A stretch of 11,765 nt of DNA from Deltaproteobacteria bacterium UBA2385 (GCA_002343455.1 DDSR01000470.1:1-11765), one strand, 5' to 3'. Positions 1 through 7,058 are shown, numbered from the stretch's first letter. Made by a program: numbers and translations. The notes: a model not told the origin generated them from the letters alone.

Positions 1-1092
1 ATCCACGCCCTGGTCCGCGACGAGCACGGCCAGAAGATGAGCAAGACCAAGGGCAATGTGGTCGATCCCCTGCAGGTCATCGAGCGCATCGGCGCCGACG
101 CCTTCCGCTTCACCCTGGTCGCCATGGCCGCCCAGGGCCGGGATGTCTTGTGGAGCGAGGCCCGCGCCGACGGCTACCTGAAGTTCCAGAACAAGATCTG
201 GCAGGCCTTCCGCTTCACCATGAGCCACCTCGAAGGCTTCGACCCGGCCGCTCCCCGGCGACCCTCGGCCTACGACGAGTGGATCCTGGCGCGCCTGGGA
301 GAGGCCGTGCGCCGGGTGCGCGCCGCGCTCGACGACTACCGCTTCAACGAGGCCGCCAGCGAGGTCTACCAGTTCACCTGGTCCGAGCTCTGCGACTGGT
401 ACCTGGAGCTGTCCAAGGGCACGCTCTACGACACCTCGCCCGAGCGCGCCCCCGATCGGGACGCTGCCCGCGCCACCCTGCTGACCGTCTTCGACACCCT
501 GGTCCGGCTCTTCCACCCCTTCATGCCCTTCCTCTCCGAGGAGATCTGGCAGCTCCTGCCTACCTTCGACGGTAGGGCCCGGGGCTCGGTGGTCACGGCT
601 GCCTACCCGCGGGGCGAGGACTTCCCGCACGACCCGGCCGCCCTGCAAGGCGTCGCCCTGGTGCAGGAGGCCATCGTCGCCGTGCGTCGCGTGCGCGCCG
701 ACATGGAGCTCTCCCCCCGGCTGGAGCTGCGCCTGCGCACGGCCTCACCGGGCCCCTTGCGCCAGCACGGCCAGGCCCTGCGCGACCTCGCCCGGGTCGT
801 CGCCGTCGACGAGGGCGGCCGGGAGGGCGCCTGCGCCACCGTCATGGTCGGCGGCCAGGAGCTCTTCATCCCGCTGGAGGGGGTGGTCGATCTGGACAGC
901 GAGCGCCAGCGCCTGGGCAAGGAGCTGGCCCGCTCGGATAAGGACATCAGCGGGCTGTCGGGGCGGCTGTCCAACCCCGGCTTCACCGACAAGGCCCCGC
1001 CCGAGGTGGTCGCCGAGTTCCAACAGAAGCTCGAAGCGGCGCGTCAGCGTCGGGATAGCCTCCAGCGCGCCCTGGCGGCATTGACCGCTTGA
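1..1092 (+). CDS. valS: Valyl-tRNA synthetase, C-terminal part (5' end outside window)
   Basis: Charges tRNA-Val with valine in the cytoplasm. The open frame runs in from base 1, so the gene starts upstream; 363 residues are visible, roughly the last 40% of a bacterial ValRS. The class I signature KMSKT, followed by GNVVDPL, sits at visible residues 12-16 and closes the active site over ATP. Next comes the helical anticodon-binding domain (about residues 90-200) with WSELCDWYLELSK and the HPFMPFLSEEIWQLLP segment typical of ValRS/IleRS/LeuRS. The last 65 residues or so form a charged coiled coil (VDLDSERQRLGKEL, then LSNPGFTDKAPPEVV), the C-terminal tRNA-binding arm that separates ValRS from IleRS and LeuRS. 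The gene stops at TGA 1090-1092 and appears intact at this end. No clear terminator follows before the next gene 77 bp downstream. Confidence 0.96.
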   Translation: MHALVRDEHGQKMSKTKGNVVDPLQVIERIGADAFRFTLVAMAAQGRDVLWSEARADGYLKFQNKIWQAFRFTMSHLEGFDPAAPRRPSAYDEWILARLGEAVRRVRAALDDYRFNEAASEVYQFTWSELCDWYLELSKGTLYDTSPERAPDRDAARATLLTVFDTLVRLFHPFMPFLSEEIWQLLPTFDGRARGSVVTAAYPRGEDFPHDPAALQGVALVQEAIVAVRRVRADMELSPRLELRLRTASPGPLRQHGQALRDLARVVAVDEGGREGACATVMVGGQELFIPLEGVVDLDSERQRLGKELARSDKDISGLSGRLSNPGFTDKAPPEVVAEFQQKLEAARQRRDSLQRALAALTA

Positions 1093-1155
1093 TCGCCCTG
1101 GCGACCTGATCGACACGGGATGTCTCCATGAGCATACGATCGCCGCTGGTCTCGC

Positions 1156-1169
1156 TACACTTGCGGGCC
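1156..1169 (+). promoter_or_regulatory. Putative -10 box for a leaderless transcript (lipoprotein operon)
   Basis: TACACT (1156-1161), preceded by GC, lies 8 nt before the ATG at 1170. No -35 resembling TTGACA and no Shine-Dalgarno sequence is visible. The same GCTACACT arrangement occurs 9 nt before the moxR start, and similar boxes precede two other leading genes. This would place the transcript start at or next to the ATG. The call is inferred from position and recurrence only. Confidence 0.4.
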
Positions 1170-1520
1170 ATGCTGCTGCTCCTCCTCACCGCCTGCGGAT
1201 ACCCCTCGTACTACCCGGATCCGGGCTACCTCAGCTTCGACACCGGCATCGTTCCGGCCTCGATGCCCTGCGGCGACACCTGGGCCTTCGAGGGGGTCGT
1301 CCTGCGGGTCGTCTCCAGCTCGCCGGTCGAACTGGACCTCTACCAGGTCGACTCGACCTGCGCCGAGACCTGGGTCGGACCGCTCGGGTCCACCCCGCCC
1401 CTGAGCGCGGACGCGATGCCTGGCGCCGTCTTCGCCGCGCGGGAGCGGGTCGGCGGAGCGCTCTACGACTGGCTCCAGGTCCCCTACGGGCAGGACACCC
1501 ACACCTGGGAGATACGGTGA
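1170..1520 (+). CDS. Small lipoprotein, possible VHL-beta-like fold
   Basis: A 116-residue predicted lipoprotein beginning MLLLLLTAC, with a lipobox (LTAC) whose Cys9 would be lipidated and anchored to a membrane. An upstream in-frame ATG at 1128 would add 14 codons, but these include ATA, CGA, CTA and TTG, all rare in this genome, and a promoter-like TACACT box lies inside that stretch, so 1170 is preferred. The mature part begins with a Tyr/Pro-rich linker. A beta-rich segment follows (VELDLYQVDSTCAETWVGPL ... LYDWLQV), with two further cysteines that could pair. Its pattern, a strand with a Cys-Glu pair followed by a short Gly/Pro turn and a later W-containing strand, resembles VHL-beta-like domains in bacterial lipoproteins; this is a tentative impression. 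The last 4 bases overlap the start of the next gene (GTGA 1517-1520). Function unknown. Confidence 0.75.
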   Translation: MLLLLLTACGYPSYYPDPGYLSFDTGIVPASMPCGDTWAFEGVVLRVVSSSPVELDLYQVDSTCAETWVGPLGSTPPLSADAMPGAVFAARERVGGALYDWLQVPYGQDTHTWEIR

Positions 1521-1849
1521 TCCTGCTGCTGCTGTCCTGCGCCTCGACCCTGGACTCCGACGCGCTCTGCAAAGAGGTGGGCTTCGCCATCGCCGGCCGG
1601 ACCGAAGAGTGCGGCGGAGGCTCCGACCTGGCCGAGGCGCGCTACCTCGCCTTCGAGGAGCAGTACACCTGCGTCCAGGTCGATCCCAGCGACACCGCGG
1701 GAGTCGGCGGCGTCCTGCCCGAGGACCTCTACCACTGCCCGCTGGCCATCCGTCACCTCGCCTGCGAGCTGGTCGAGCAGTACGGGGACGACCTCGATCT
1801 CTGGCTGACCGCCTCGCCCACCTGCCGGCTGCTGGTGGAGGGTACGTGA
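1517..1849 (+). CDS. Small cysteine-rich lipoprotein of unknown function
   Basis: 110 residues starting at GTG 1517 (MILLLLSCAST). The start overlaps the previous stop as GTGA, and a GGGAG ribosome-binding site lies 5 nt upstream (1507-1511). No earlier in-frame start exists, so the leader really is only seven residues before the putative lipidated Cys8. The mature protein has six more cysteines (C18, C32, C52, C74, C83, C103), an even number consistent with three disulfides in the periplasm. It is mostly helical and acidic, with DSDALCKEVGFAIAGRTEEC and CELVEQYGDDLDLWLTASPTC as landmarks. The third codon positions are strongly G/C, supporting real coding. It is translationally coupled to its neighbours on both sides. 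I do not recognise a named family. Confidence 0.75.
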   Translation: MILLLLSCASTLDSDALCKEVGFAIAGRTEECGGGSDLAEARYLAFEEQYTCVQVDPSDTAGVGGVLPEDLYHCPLAIRHLACELVEQYGDDLDLWLTASPTCRLLVEGT

Positions 1850-3162
1850 TCGTGCTCCTCCTACTCACCCAGAGCGCGCTCCTGGGTGAAGCCCGGGCTG
1901 CTCGCCTCAACTCCTGCGAGTTCAACTACCCGATCGCCGGATCGGCGGGCTTCACCAACGCCCAGAAGGGTCGCAAGACCAACCGCAACACCTACAGCGC
2001 CGCCAACTTCGCCGAGCGCGCCCTGGTGGACGGCGCGCCCTCGGCCCAGTGGGTGATGGAGTGGAACGCCACGCTGAACGCCGCGCGGGTGCCGACCCTG
2101 TGCGGCGACTCCGACTTCCTCGAGCACAAGCGCAAGGAGCGGCTGTACGAGGACTCGCTGGACCTGTACGCCTCCAATTTCGCCCTCAGCTTCGAGTCCA
2201 AGTCCTTCGGCGCCTTCTACAGCGCCAGCGTCACCCAGTCGGTGATGGGCTTCCGGTACGCCGTCCTGCCGACGATGCTGCTCCAGCTCTACCCGCTGGT
2301 CTCCGCCCCCTTCGTCGGGATCTGGCAGCGCGGCGACGGCGTCTCCAGCTACAGCCTGGACTGGATCGGCGGCGCCCACGTCGACACCGAGTGGTTCGGC
2401 GCCCGGGTCGGCTACGCGGGCATCGGGGGCGCCTATGGCAGCTTCGACGAGCGCACGATCGGCCTCTTCGGCAGCACCGCCTTGCCCTTCGGCCAGCACA
2501 TCAGCCCCTGGAGCTTCCTCAAGGCCGGCCTGGACCGCTTCGACCCGGGCCGCTTCGGGGCCACCAAGGTCTCCGAGACCATCGGCATGACCTCGCTCTT
2601 CGTCCGCGACCTCCCCTATGGCCAGGAGCTCGACTCCCTGCTCGACCAGCAGGCCGACGCCACCACCGCGCGGATGGCCACCTCGACCATCCCCGACCCC
2701 CGGATCGACCCCAGTTCGATCGAACCCATGCCGATCGCCTCCCTGGGCGAGCGCCTGGGCGACCTCGCCGATGTGCGCCTGCGCACCCTGCACTTCGAAC
2801 AGAAGAGCATCAAGGGCATGGTCGACGTCGAGCTCAGCTACGCCCTGGCCCCCAAGGTCCAGGTCTTCGACGGCATGGTGGCCTTCCACTCTCCCGGCTA
2901 CCACCAGAGCCGTCTGATCGACTCCGCCGATGATCGCGAGGTGGAGCCCGGCTTCATCATCAAGGCCGGCGCCGTGCAGCTGCCCTCCCAGTACTCGCTG
3001 GGGGTCGAGGGCGGGACCTATTTCTCGGCCCGCGCCGAGTATCGCACGCCCACGCGCTTCACCTTCATGGTGCTGCTCAACGACCCCGAGCAGCTCGCCC
3101 TCTACCCCTTCGCCACCAACGCCGTCAGCCTGCGGGTCTTCGGCGTCCTGGACTTCGACTGA
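1846..3162 (+). CDS. Probable outer-membrane beta-barrel protein, secreted
   Basis: 438 residues from GTG 1846, which overlaps the previous stop as GTGA and has a GGAGGG site (1837-1842) just upstream. The same frame stays open back to 1609, but that extension is Arg/Pro-rich, lies wholly inside the previous gene and has shadow-like composition. A Sec signal (MIVLLLLTQSALLGEARA) is probably cut after residue 18. The mature protein has many alternating aromatic/hydrophobic stretches with Gly and short acidic turns, for example FGAFYSASVTQSVMGFRY, YSLDWIGGAHVDTEWFGARVGY and a final SLRVFGVLDFD. These suggest amphipathic beta strands and a terminal strand with a Phe near the C-terminus, as in outer-membrane barrels. 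Residues about 265-300 form a less regular insert (QQADATTARMATSTIPDPRID). A surface or outer-membrane role fits its lipoprotein neighbours. I recognise no specific family. Confidence 0.75.
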   Translation: MIVLLLLTQSALLGEARAARLNSCEFNYPIAGSAGFTNAQKGRKTNRNTYSAANFAERALVDGAPSAQWVMEWNATLNAARVPTLCGDSDFLEHKRKERLYEDSLDLYASNFALSFESKSFGAFYSASVTQSVMGFRYAVLPTMLLQLYPLVSAPFVGIWQRGDGVSSYSLDWIGGAHVDTEWFGARVGYAGIGGAYGSFDERTIGLFGSTALPFGQHISPWSFLKAGLDRFDPGRFGATKVSETIGMTSLFVRDLPYGQELDSLLDQQADATTARMATSTIPDPRIDPSSIEPMPIASLGERLGDLADVRLRTLHFEQKSIKGMVDVELSYALAPKVQVFDGMVAFHSPGYHQSRLIDSADDREVEPGFIIKAGAVQLPSQYSLGVEGGTYFSARAEYRTPTRFTFMVLLNDPEQLALYPFATNAVSLRVFGVLDFD

Positions 3163-3617
3163 TGCTCGCCTTCTTGCTGATGATGGCCTGCGAACGGGAC
3201 CCGACCTTGATCGGCTACTGGGAGATCGCCGCCATGCGGGCGGGGAGCACCGACGACAGCCTCGACGAGGTCACGCTCGCCGGGAGCATGGAGTTCACCG
3301 CCGACAGCGGCTGCTGGGCGATGTTCTCCTACGAGTGGGCGGGGACCTGGCAGCCCGAGCCGCAGCCGGTCGTCGTGGAGCTGGGCACCGACGCCGGAGA
3401 GAACCCCGACTTCATCGACTCCTACAAGTCGAAGGGCGAGACCTATACGCTCACCCTCACGTACCCGTACGGTTCACAGCATATGAATGTCTTCGACCTG
3501 CTCGACTGGAAGGGGTCGACCGTCACCCTTCGCGGAGAGGAGGCCCTCCCGGTGGGCGTCTGGGAGGACGAGAGCCCCGGCTCGACCATGATCTGGGAGC
3601 TGGACCTGGAGCGCTGA
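3162..3617 (+). CDS. Lipocalin-like lipoprotein
   Basis: 151 residues. The ATG shares its A with the TGA of the preceding gene (TGATG 3160-3164), so expression is probably coupled to it. The leader MLAFLLMMAC puts the lipobox Cys at residue 10, again with no basic residue before the hydrophobic run, and there is no earlier in-frame start. The mature domain opens with DPTLIGYWEIAAM, a G-x-W motif on the first strand as in lipocalin-like domains. It continues as alternating beta strands (SMEFTADSGCWAMFSYEWAGTW, TYTLTLTYPYG, STVTLRG, STMIWELDLER), the size and periodicity expected of a single small barrel. The ligand is unknown. The lipocalin-like reading rests on the GxW motif and strand pattern; the lipoprotein reading rests on the lipobox. 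Confidence 0.72.
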   Translation: MLAFLLMMACERDPTLIGYWEIAAMRAGSTDDSLDEVTLAGSMEFTADSGCWAMFSYEWAGTWQPEPQPVVVELGTDAGENPDFIDSYKSKGETYTLTLTYPYGSQHMNVFDLLDWKGSTVTLRGEEALPVGVWEDESPGSTMIWELDLER

Positions 3618-3627
3618 GCGGGCGTGC

Positions 3628-3638
3628 TATCCTGGGCC
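3628..3638 (+). promoter_or_regulatory. Putative -10 box before the metallopeptidase gene
   Basis: TATCCT (3628-3633), preceded by GC, ends 5 nt before the ATG at 3639. There is no Shine-Dalgarno sequence and no recognisable -35. It matches the CTA[C/T]NCT pattern before three other leading genes. It suggests the peptidase gene may have its own near-leaderless promoter besides read-through from the upstream genes. Confidence 0.3.
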
Positions 3639-4895
3639 ATGATCGCCACCGCTGCCCGCTGCCCGCTCGCGCTCCTCCTCCTGCTCTCCGCCTGCGCGGG
3701 AGCGGACAAGCCGGGCGAGACCGGCGCCGACGGGGGTGCCGACGGCGGGACCGAGGTGCCGGCCGAGGCGGAGTGGTTCTGCAGCGCCGGCGAGTACACC
3801 GTCACGGACGGTCGGGTCGAGACCGAGCACTATTCGCTGTCCTTCGCCCTGGAAGCCGAGGAGGCCGTACAGATGGCCCGGATGGCGGAGGCCGCCTACG
3901 CCGCCATGGCCGACTACTTCCAGGCCGAGCCTACCGCCCTGCCGCTTCAGGCCGGCTGGTACGCTGACTTCGAGTCCTTTCGGGCCGCGATCGAGGCGGA
4001 CGGCACCAGCGCGCCCGAGGCCGGCGGCTACTACTGGCCGGGCACCAACACCGCCTACATGTACAGCCAGCCCAACGTCTACTTCAGCCGGATGCTCTTC
4101 CTCCACGAGCTCGCCCACCAGTTCCACTTCCTGTCTCGCACCGGCAACCAGTCACGGGACAGCTGGTATGTCGAGGGCGTCGCCGAGTACCTCTCCCGTC
4201 ATGACTGGGACGGCGAGTGCCTGCGCCTGGGCCGGCTGCCGACCCTGACCTGGGAGGACGCCCCCGCCCAGGCCCTGGCCGAGGGCACCCTCTCCTTCTC
4301 GGGCAGCGGCGATCTCAGCCGTCCCTGGGCCTGGGCCACCTACCGCTACCTGCAGCAGGAGCAGCCCGCGGCCTTCGACGCCTTCCGGGCCGCCTACGAC
4401 GCCGACCCCGGCGCCGCCCTGTCCGAGCACGTCGACGTCGCCGCCACCGTCCAGGCCGTGCAGGCCTGGCTGCCCCAGCAGCAGGAGCCCATGACCCCGG
4501 TCTTCTACGAGTGGATCCACATCACCGACGGCGTCGTTCACGGCGAGTCTCCGTACTTCAGCATGGCCCTGGCCAAGCAGGGCGAGCGCTTCACCGTCAG
4601 CCACGACGCCCCCGTCGGCAGCGCCGGGGTGGTCGCCGGCTACGACGACAGCAGCAACTACTCCGCCTGGCTGGTCGACCCGGCCGGCGGGGTCTGGACC
4701 TTCGTCTCGATCGCGGGCGCGGCCACCTGGTGGTCCATGGGCGCGGTCGACCCTGCGGAGAGGTATTCGTGGACCGTCGAGGGGACGGTGGTGACGCTGA
4801 ACGGGGTGGAGTTCGAGGAGGTCAACGGCTTTGGGGAGCGCGGCGGGATCGCCGTCAACGCCGACAGCGTCTGGATGGAGGAGATCGGGTACTGA
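3639..4895 (+). CDS. Lipoprotein zinc metallopeptidase (HExxH-18-E, peptidase MA-like)
   Basis: 418 residues. ATG 3639 is preferred over GTG 3624 because it gives a compact lipoprotein signal, MIATAARCPLALLLLLSAC, with the lipidated Cys at 19; a -10-like box lies immediately upstream. A Gly/Asp/Glu linker follows. The catalytic core is LHELAHQFHF: His156 and His160 as zinc ligands and Glu157 as the general base. Exactly 18 residues after His160 comes Glu179 in WYVEGVAEYLS, the third ligand. HExxH-18-E defines gluzincins, and the W..EG.AEYL wording matches the peptidase MA-like group. A helical segment follows (residues about 200-290), then a beta-rich C-terminal domain of about 125 residues. 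All catalytic residues are present. The substrate is unknown; the enzyme would act at the cell envelope. Its stop lies 3 bp from the stop of the convergent minus-strand gene. Confidence 0.85.
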   Translation: MIATAARCPLALLLLLSACAGADKPGETGADGGADGGTEVPAEAEWFCSAGEYTVTDGRVETEHYSLSFALEAEEAVQMARMAEAAYAAMADYFQAEPTALPLQAGWYADFESFRAAIEADGTSAPEAGGYYWPGTNTAYMYSQPNVYFSRMLFLHELAHQFHFLSRTGNQSRDSWYVEGVAEYLSRHDWDGECLRLGRLPTLTWEDAPAQALAEGTLSFSGSGDLSRPWAWATYRYLQQEQPAAFDAFRAAYDADPGAALSEHVDVAATVQAVQAWLPQQQEPMTPVFYEWIHITDGVVHGESPYFSMALAKQGERFTVSHDAPVGSAGVVAGYDDSSNYSAWLVDPAGGVWTFVSIAGAATWWSMGAVDPAERYSWTVEGTVVTLNGVEFEEVNGFGERGGIAVNADSVWMEEIGY

Positions 4896-4898
4896 GCT

Positions 4899-5834
4899 TC
4901 AGCGAGCGGAACAGAGCTCGTCCAGCCGATAGGGATCCGTTCGGGGTGGCGCCTTGCCCAGCACGGAGTCGTCTGGCTCGCGGAAGGCCCGCGCCTGCAA
5001 GGCCTCGATCTCCTCTCGCTCGCGGGCGTAGATCGCACAGACGACCTCGCGCTCCGCCTCCAGGCGCTCGGTCACGGCGCGGGCCGCGGAGCGGGTGTAG
5101 ACCGGCGGGTTCAGCAGCTCGTCGTAGCGCCAGTCGATCCATCGCGCCCAGGAGAAGGGCTGGGTAGCCACGAGGCAGCCGTCCGTGTCCGGAGCGGCGA
5201 CCCCCTCGGGCCCGAGCAGGCCGGCATAGAAGCGGTATCCGTCCAGGTTCGCCCGCAGATCCGCGAAGCTGAAGGCCAGCGAGGTGTTCATCCCGTAGAA
5301 CTGGCGCTCGGTCTGGGTCCCCCAGGCCACCGCCTGGTCGAGGTCCCGGCCGAAGTCGCTGCGCTCCCAGTAGGCGTGCCCCATGCCCAGGAAGTGGTCC
5401 AGCTTGTCGACGCCGACCCGTTGACCTGCCAGCAGGACGGTTGAACAGACCCCTGCGATGTGCAGCACCGGACCGCGCAGCAGGGTCAGCTCCGCGTAGA
5501 TGTGCGCGTCGTTGTGAAGCCAGGAGGCTTCGGGCTGGTCCTCGACCCAGGCTCCGTACTCGTTGTAGCCTCGCCCGCGCAGCCAGCCGCGACCCTCTAC
5601 CGCCGCGGGCTTGCCGACACGGTGGTGGATCTCCCGGGCCAGGATGCGATGGGCCTCCTGCGGGGAGGCCTGGCAGCCCGTGGCCTCGTTCGTCGCCGCG
5701 ATCGCCTGCGCGATGATCGCCTGCAGGTGGGCGTCCGCCTTGTCCGTCAGGTCGGACAGGGGGGTCGACCTCGCGCTGAGCTGGTCGGTCTCCCAGGCCA
5801 GGGCGCTCCCCAGCGCGAGCAGGGCCAGGCTCAT
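4899..5834 (-). CDS. Secreted protein of unknown function, paralog A
   Basis: 311 residues. ATG 5834 overlaps the stop of the upstream paralog (ATGA 5831-5834), and a GCGAGG-type site lies 6 nt before it. The leader MSLALLALGSALA is probably cleaved before WETDQ. The protein aligns end to end with its neighbour at 5831-6781. Both have DQL(S/T) at the mature N-terminus, a helical region, G-V-D-K-x-D-H-F (here DKLDHF, 143-148), WGT.TE followed by a SFADL.AN.DG..FY.GLL block, and WIDWRYDE.LNP.VY. Four cysteines are shared (here C54, C220, C266, C308), suggesting two disulfides; C130 is extra. The invariant Asp/Lys/His cluster could bind metal or form an active site, but I see no recognised catalytic motif. 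It could be a soluble periplasmic protein. The longer open frame up to 6080 overlaps the neighbour and is not used. Confidence 0.8.
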   Translation of the reverse strand: MSLALLALGSALAWETDQLSARSTPLSDLTDKADAHLQAIIAQAIAATNEATGCQASPQEAHRILAREIHHRVGKPAAVEGRGWLRGRGYNEYGAWVEDQPEASWLHNDAHIYAELTLLRGPVLHIAGVCSTVLLAGQRVGVDKLDHFLGMGHAYWERSDFGRDLDQAVAWGTQTERQFYGMNTSLAFSFADLRANLDGYRFYAGLLGPEGVAAPDTDGCLVATQPFSWARWIDWRYDELLNPPVYTRSAARAVTERLEAEREVVCAIYAREREEIEALQARAFREPDDSVLGKAPPRTDPYRLDELCSAR

Positions 5835-6781
5835 CGATGGCCTCGCTTCTTCGGACTGGCCGCCACCTCGGGATCCTTGCACAGATCCGCCAGCTGGAAG
5901 AAGTCCTCGCCCTGGGGGGCCTGTGTGCCGACCCAGGGGGCTCCGGTGCGGGTCTCCACCACCTGGCTGTTCTCGCAGAACCAGTCCGCGCGCCGCTCCA
6001 GGCCCTCGCGCAGGGCCTGCTCCATCCCCGCCTTGTAGACCGAGGGGTTCAGCACCTCGTCGTAGCGCCAGTCGATCCACGCCGACCAGTCGAAGGGCCG
6101 GTCCAGCACCACGCAGCCGACCTGGTCGCGCAGGAGCACGCTGCCCTCGGCCAGCAGGCCCGTGTAGAACAGCATCCCGTCGTAGTTCGCCGCCAGGTCC
6201 GCGTAGCTGAACACCCCCGTCGTCAGCAGCCCCCAGATCCCGAGCTCGGTCCGGGTCCCCCAGTCCACCGCACGGGCAGGCTCGCTGCCCGCGTCGCTGC
6301 GGCGGAAGTAGTCGTAGCCCTGGATCCAGAAGTGGTCGATCTTGTCCACCCCCAGCAGCCAGGGCCCCAGCCGCACCGTCGAGGAGGGCCCGAAGGTCGC
6401 CAGGATCGCGCTGTCCCCGAAGCCGACCTCCGCGTACAGATCGTCCCGCTCCTCGTGGGTGTCCCGGTCCACCGGCCCCGTCTCCAGCCAGGCCGCGTAG
6501 GCGCCGTAGCCCATCGGCGGCTGGCTCCCCCGCGAGGGCACGTAGTCGCGCCCACCCATCACCCGGTGGATCTGCCGCGCCAGCTCGTCCCGGGTCCGGG
6601 CGTCGTCCTGCACGCAGCGGGTCAGGCGGTTCGTGCGCACCGCCGCCTGGGCCAGCAGGGCGTTGGCGTAGGCGTTGGCCGCTTCGAGCGCGTCGTCGGG
6701 CGGGTCGACCCGCGAGGTGAGCTGGTCGGACTCGAAGGCGTCGGCAGGCAGGGCGAGGAGGAGCAGCGGGAGGAGCAGCAT
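5831..6781 (-). CDS. Secreted protein of unknown function, paralog B
   Basis: 316 residues, the first gene of a two-gene minus-strand operon. The frame stays open to 6895, but that stretch is Pro/Arg-rich and contains the promoter-like box. ATG 6781 gives a clean signal, MLLLPLLLLALPADA, cut before FESDQ. It is clearly homologous to the following gene, sharing GVDKIDHF (144-151), WGTRTE, the FSYADLAANYDG block and WIDWRYDEVLNP. The four common cysteines are C56, C223, C269 and C301. The C-terminus adds a basic tail (SPKKRGHR). Tandem duplication followed by divergence is the simplest history. There is no membrane segment apart from the signal. Similar DK.DHF-bearing exported proteins seem to occur in predatory or social deltaproteobacterial relatives; that is a recollection, not a search result. 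Function unknown. Confidence 0.8.
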   Translation of the reverse strand: MLLLPLLLLALPADAFESDQLTSRVDPPDDALEAANAYANALLAQAAVRTNRLTRCVQDDARTRDELARQIHRVMGGRDYVPSRGSQPPMGYGAYAAWLETGPVDRDTHEERDDLYAEVGFGDSAILATFGPSSTVRLGPWLLGVDKIDHFWIQGYDYFRRSDAGSEPARAVDWGTRTELGIWGLLTTGVFSYADLAANYDGMLFYTGLLAEGSVLLRDQVGCVVLDRPFDWSAWIDWRYDEVLNPSVYKAGMEQALREGLERRADWFCENSQVVETRTGAPWVGTQAPQGEDFFQLADLCKDPEVAASPKKRGHR

Positions 6782-6796
6782 GGCGGCGGGAGCGTA
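6782..6796 (-). promoter_or_regulatory. Putative -10 box for the paralog B/A operon
   Basis: Read on the minus strand, TACGCT (6796 to 6791), preceded by CC, ends 9 nt before the ATG at 6781. The 9 nt between (CCCGCCGCC) contain no ribosome-binding site. Position and sequence match the boxes at the 1170 and 11564 starts. No -35 is visible. Confidence 0.35.
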
Positions 6797-6857
6797 GGCG
6801 GATTGTGGGCTCGTGGCGAACAGGGTCGTGTGGTAGTCACGGGATCGCCATGAACAA

Positions 6858-6882
6858 GGGGGGAGGGGAAGGGGAGGCGGGG
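6858..6882 (+). other. G-rich tract with G-quadruplex potential
   Basis: Four runs of four or more guanines occur within 25 bases, separated by A, AA and AGGC. This meets the usual G4 rule on the plus strand. It lies about 80 bp upstream of the minus-strand start at 6781. The rest of 6782-7033 shows no convincing gene; its open frames have low-complexity composition. Confidence 0.4.
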
Positions 6883-7033
6883 ACGGCCTGGGCAAGACCT
6901 CGCTCCCCTTGGTCGGCGTCTGTGCGCGAACATTCCCGCGGCGGGTCAGGCCGGTGCCCGGCGCGCTGCCCGCTGCCCTCTGTTCAGGTCTCGACAGCCG
7001 ATGGGCCCGGCGGCGGAGGGGGCGTGGACGCGT

Positions 7034-7058
7034 GAGGTGAACCCCCGAAAAATGCAGC
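7034..7058 (+). repeat. Left outer terminal repeat unit (L1)
   Basis: The 25 bp are identical to the unit at 7065-7089, with 31 bp between starts. It begins GAGGTGAACC and ends TGCAGC. Confidence 0.7.

Noticed and set aside
1128..1169. Alternative start (ATG 1128) giving the first lipoprotein a longer leader with Arg residues
   Set aside because: The 14 extra codons include ATA, CGA, CTA and TTG, unlike genes here, and contain the TACACT box. It remains possible, and would make this one signal peptide conventional.
1609..1845. N-terminal extension of the barrel-protein frame back to 1609
   Set aside because: It lies entirely inside the preceding lipoprotein gene, is Arg/Pro-rich shadow sequence, and would hide the signal peptide at GTG 1846.
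5835..6080. Extension of paralog A upstream to 6080
   Set aside because: It overlaps the coding region of paralog B, lacks the paralog's pattern, and would bury the signal sequence.
6782..6895. Extension of paralog B upstream to 6895
   Set aside because: It is Pro/Ser/Arg low-complexity sequence; the signal peptide starts at 6781 and a promoter-like box lies in the extension.
6805..7035. Possible small plus-strand gene in the intergenic region
   Set aside because: It is Gly/Ser/Arg-rich, driven by the G-tract, with mixed third positions and no conserved-looking segment.
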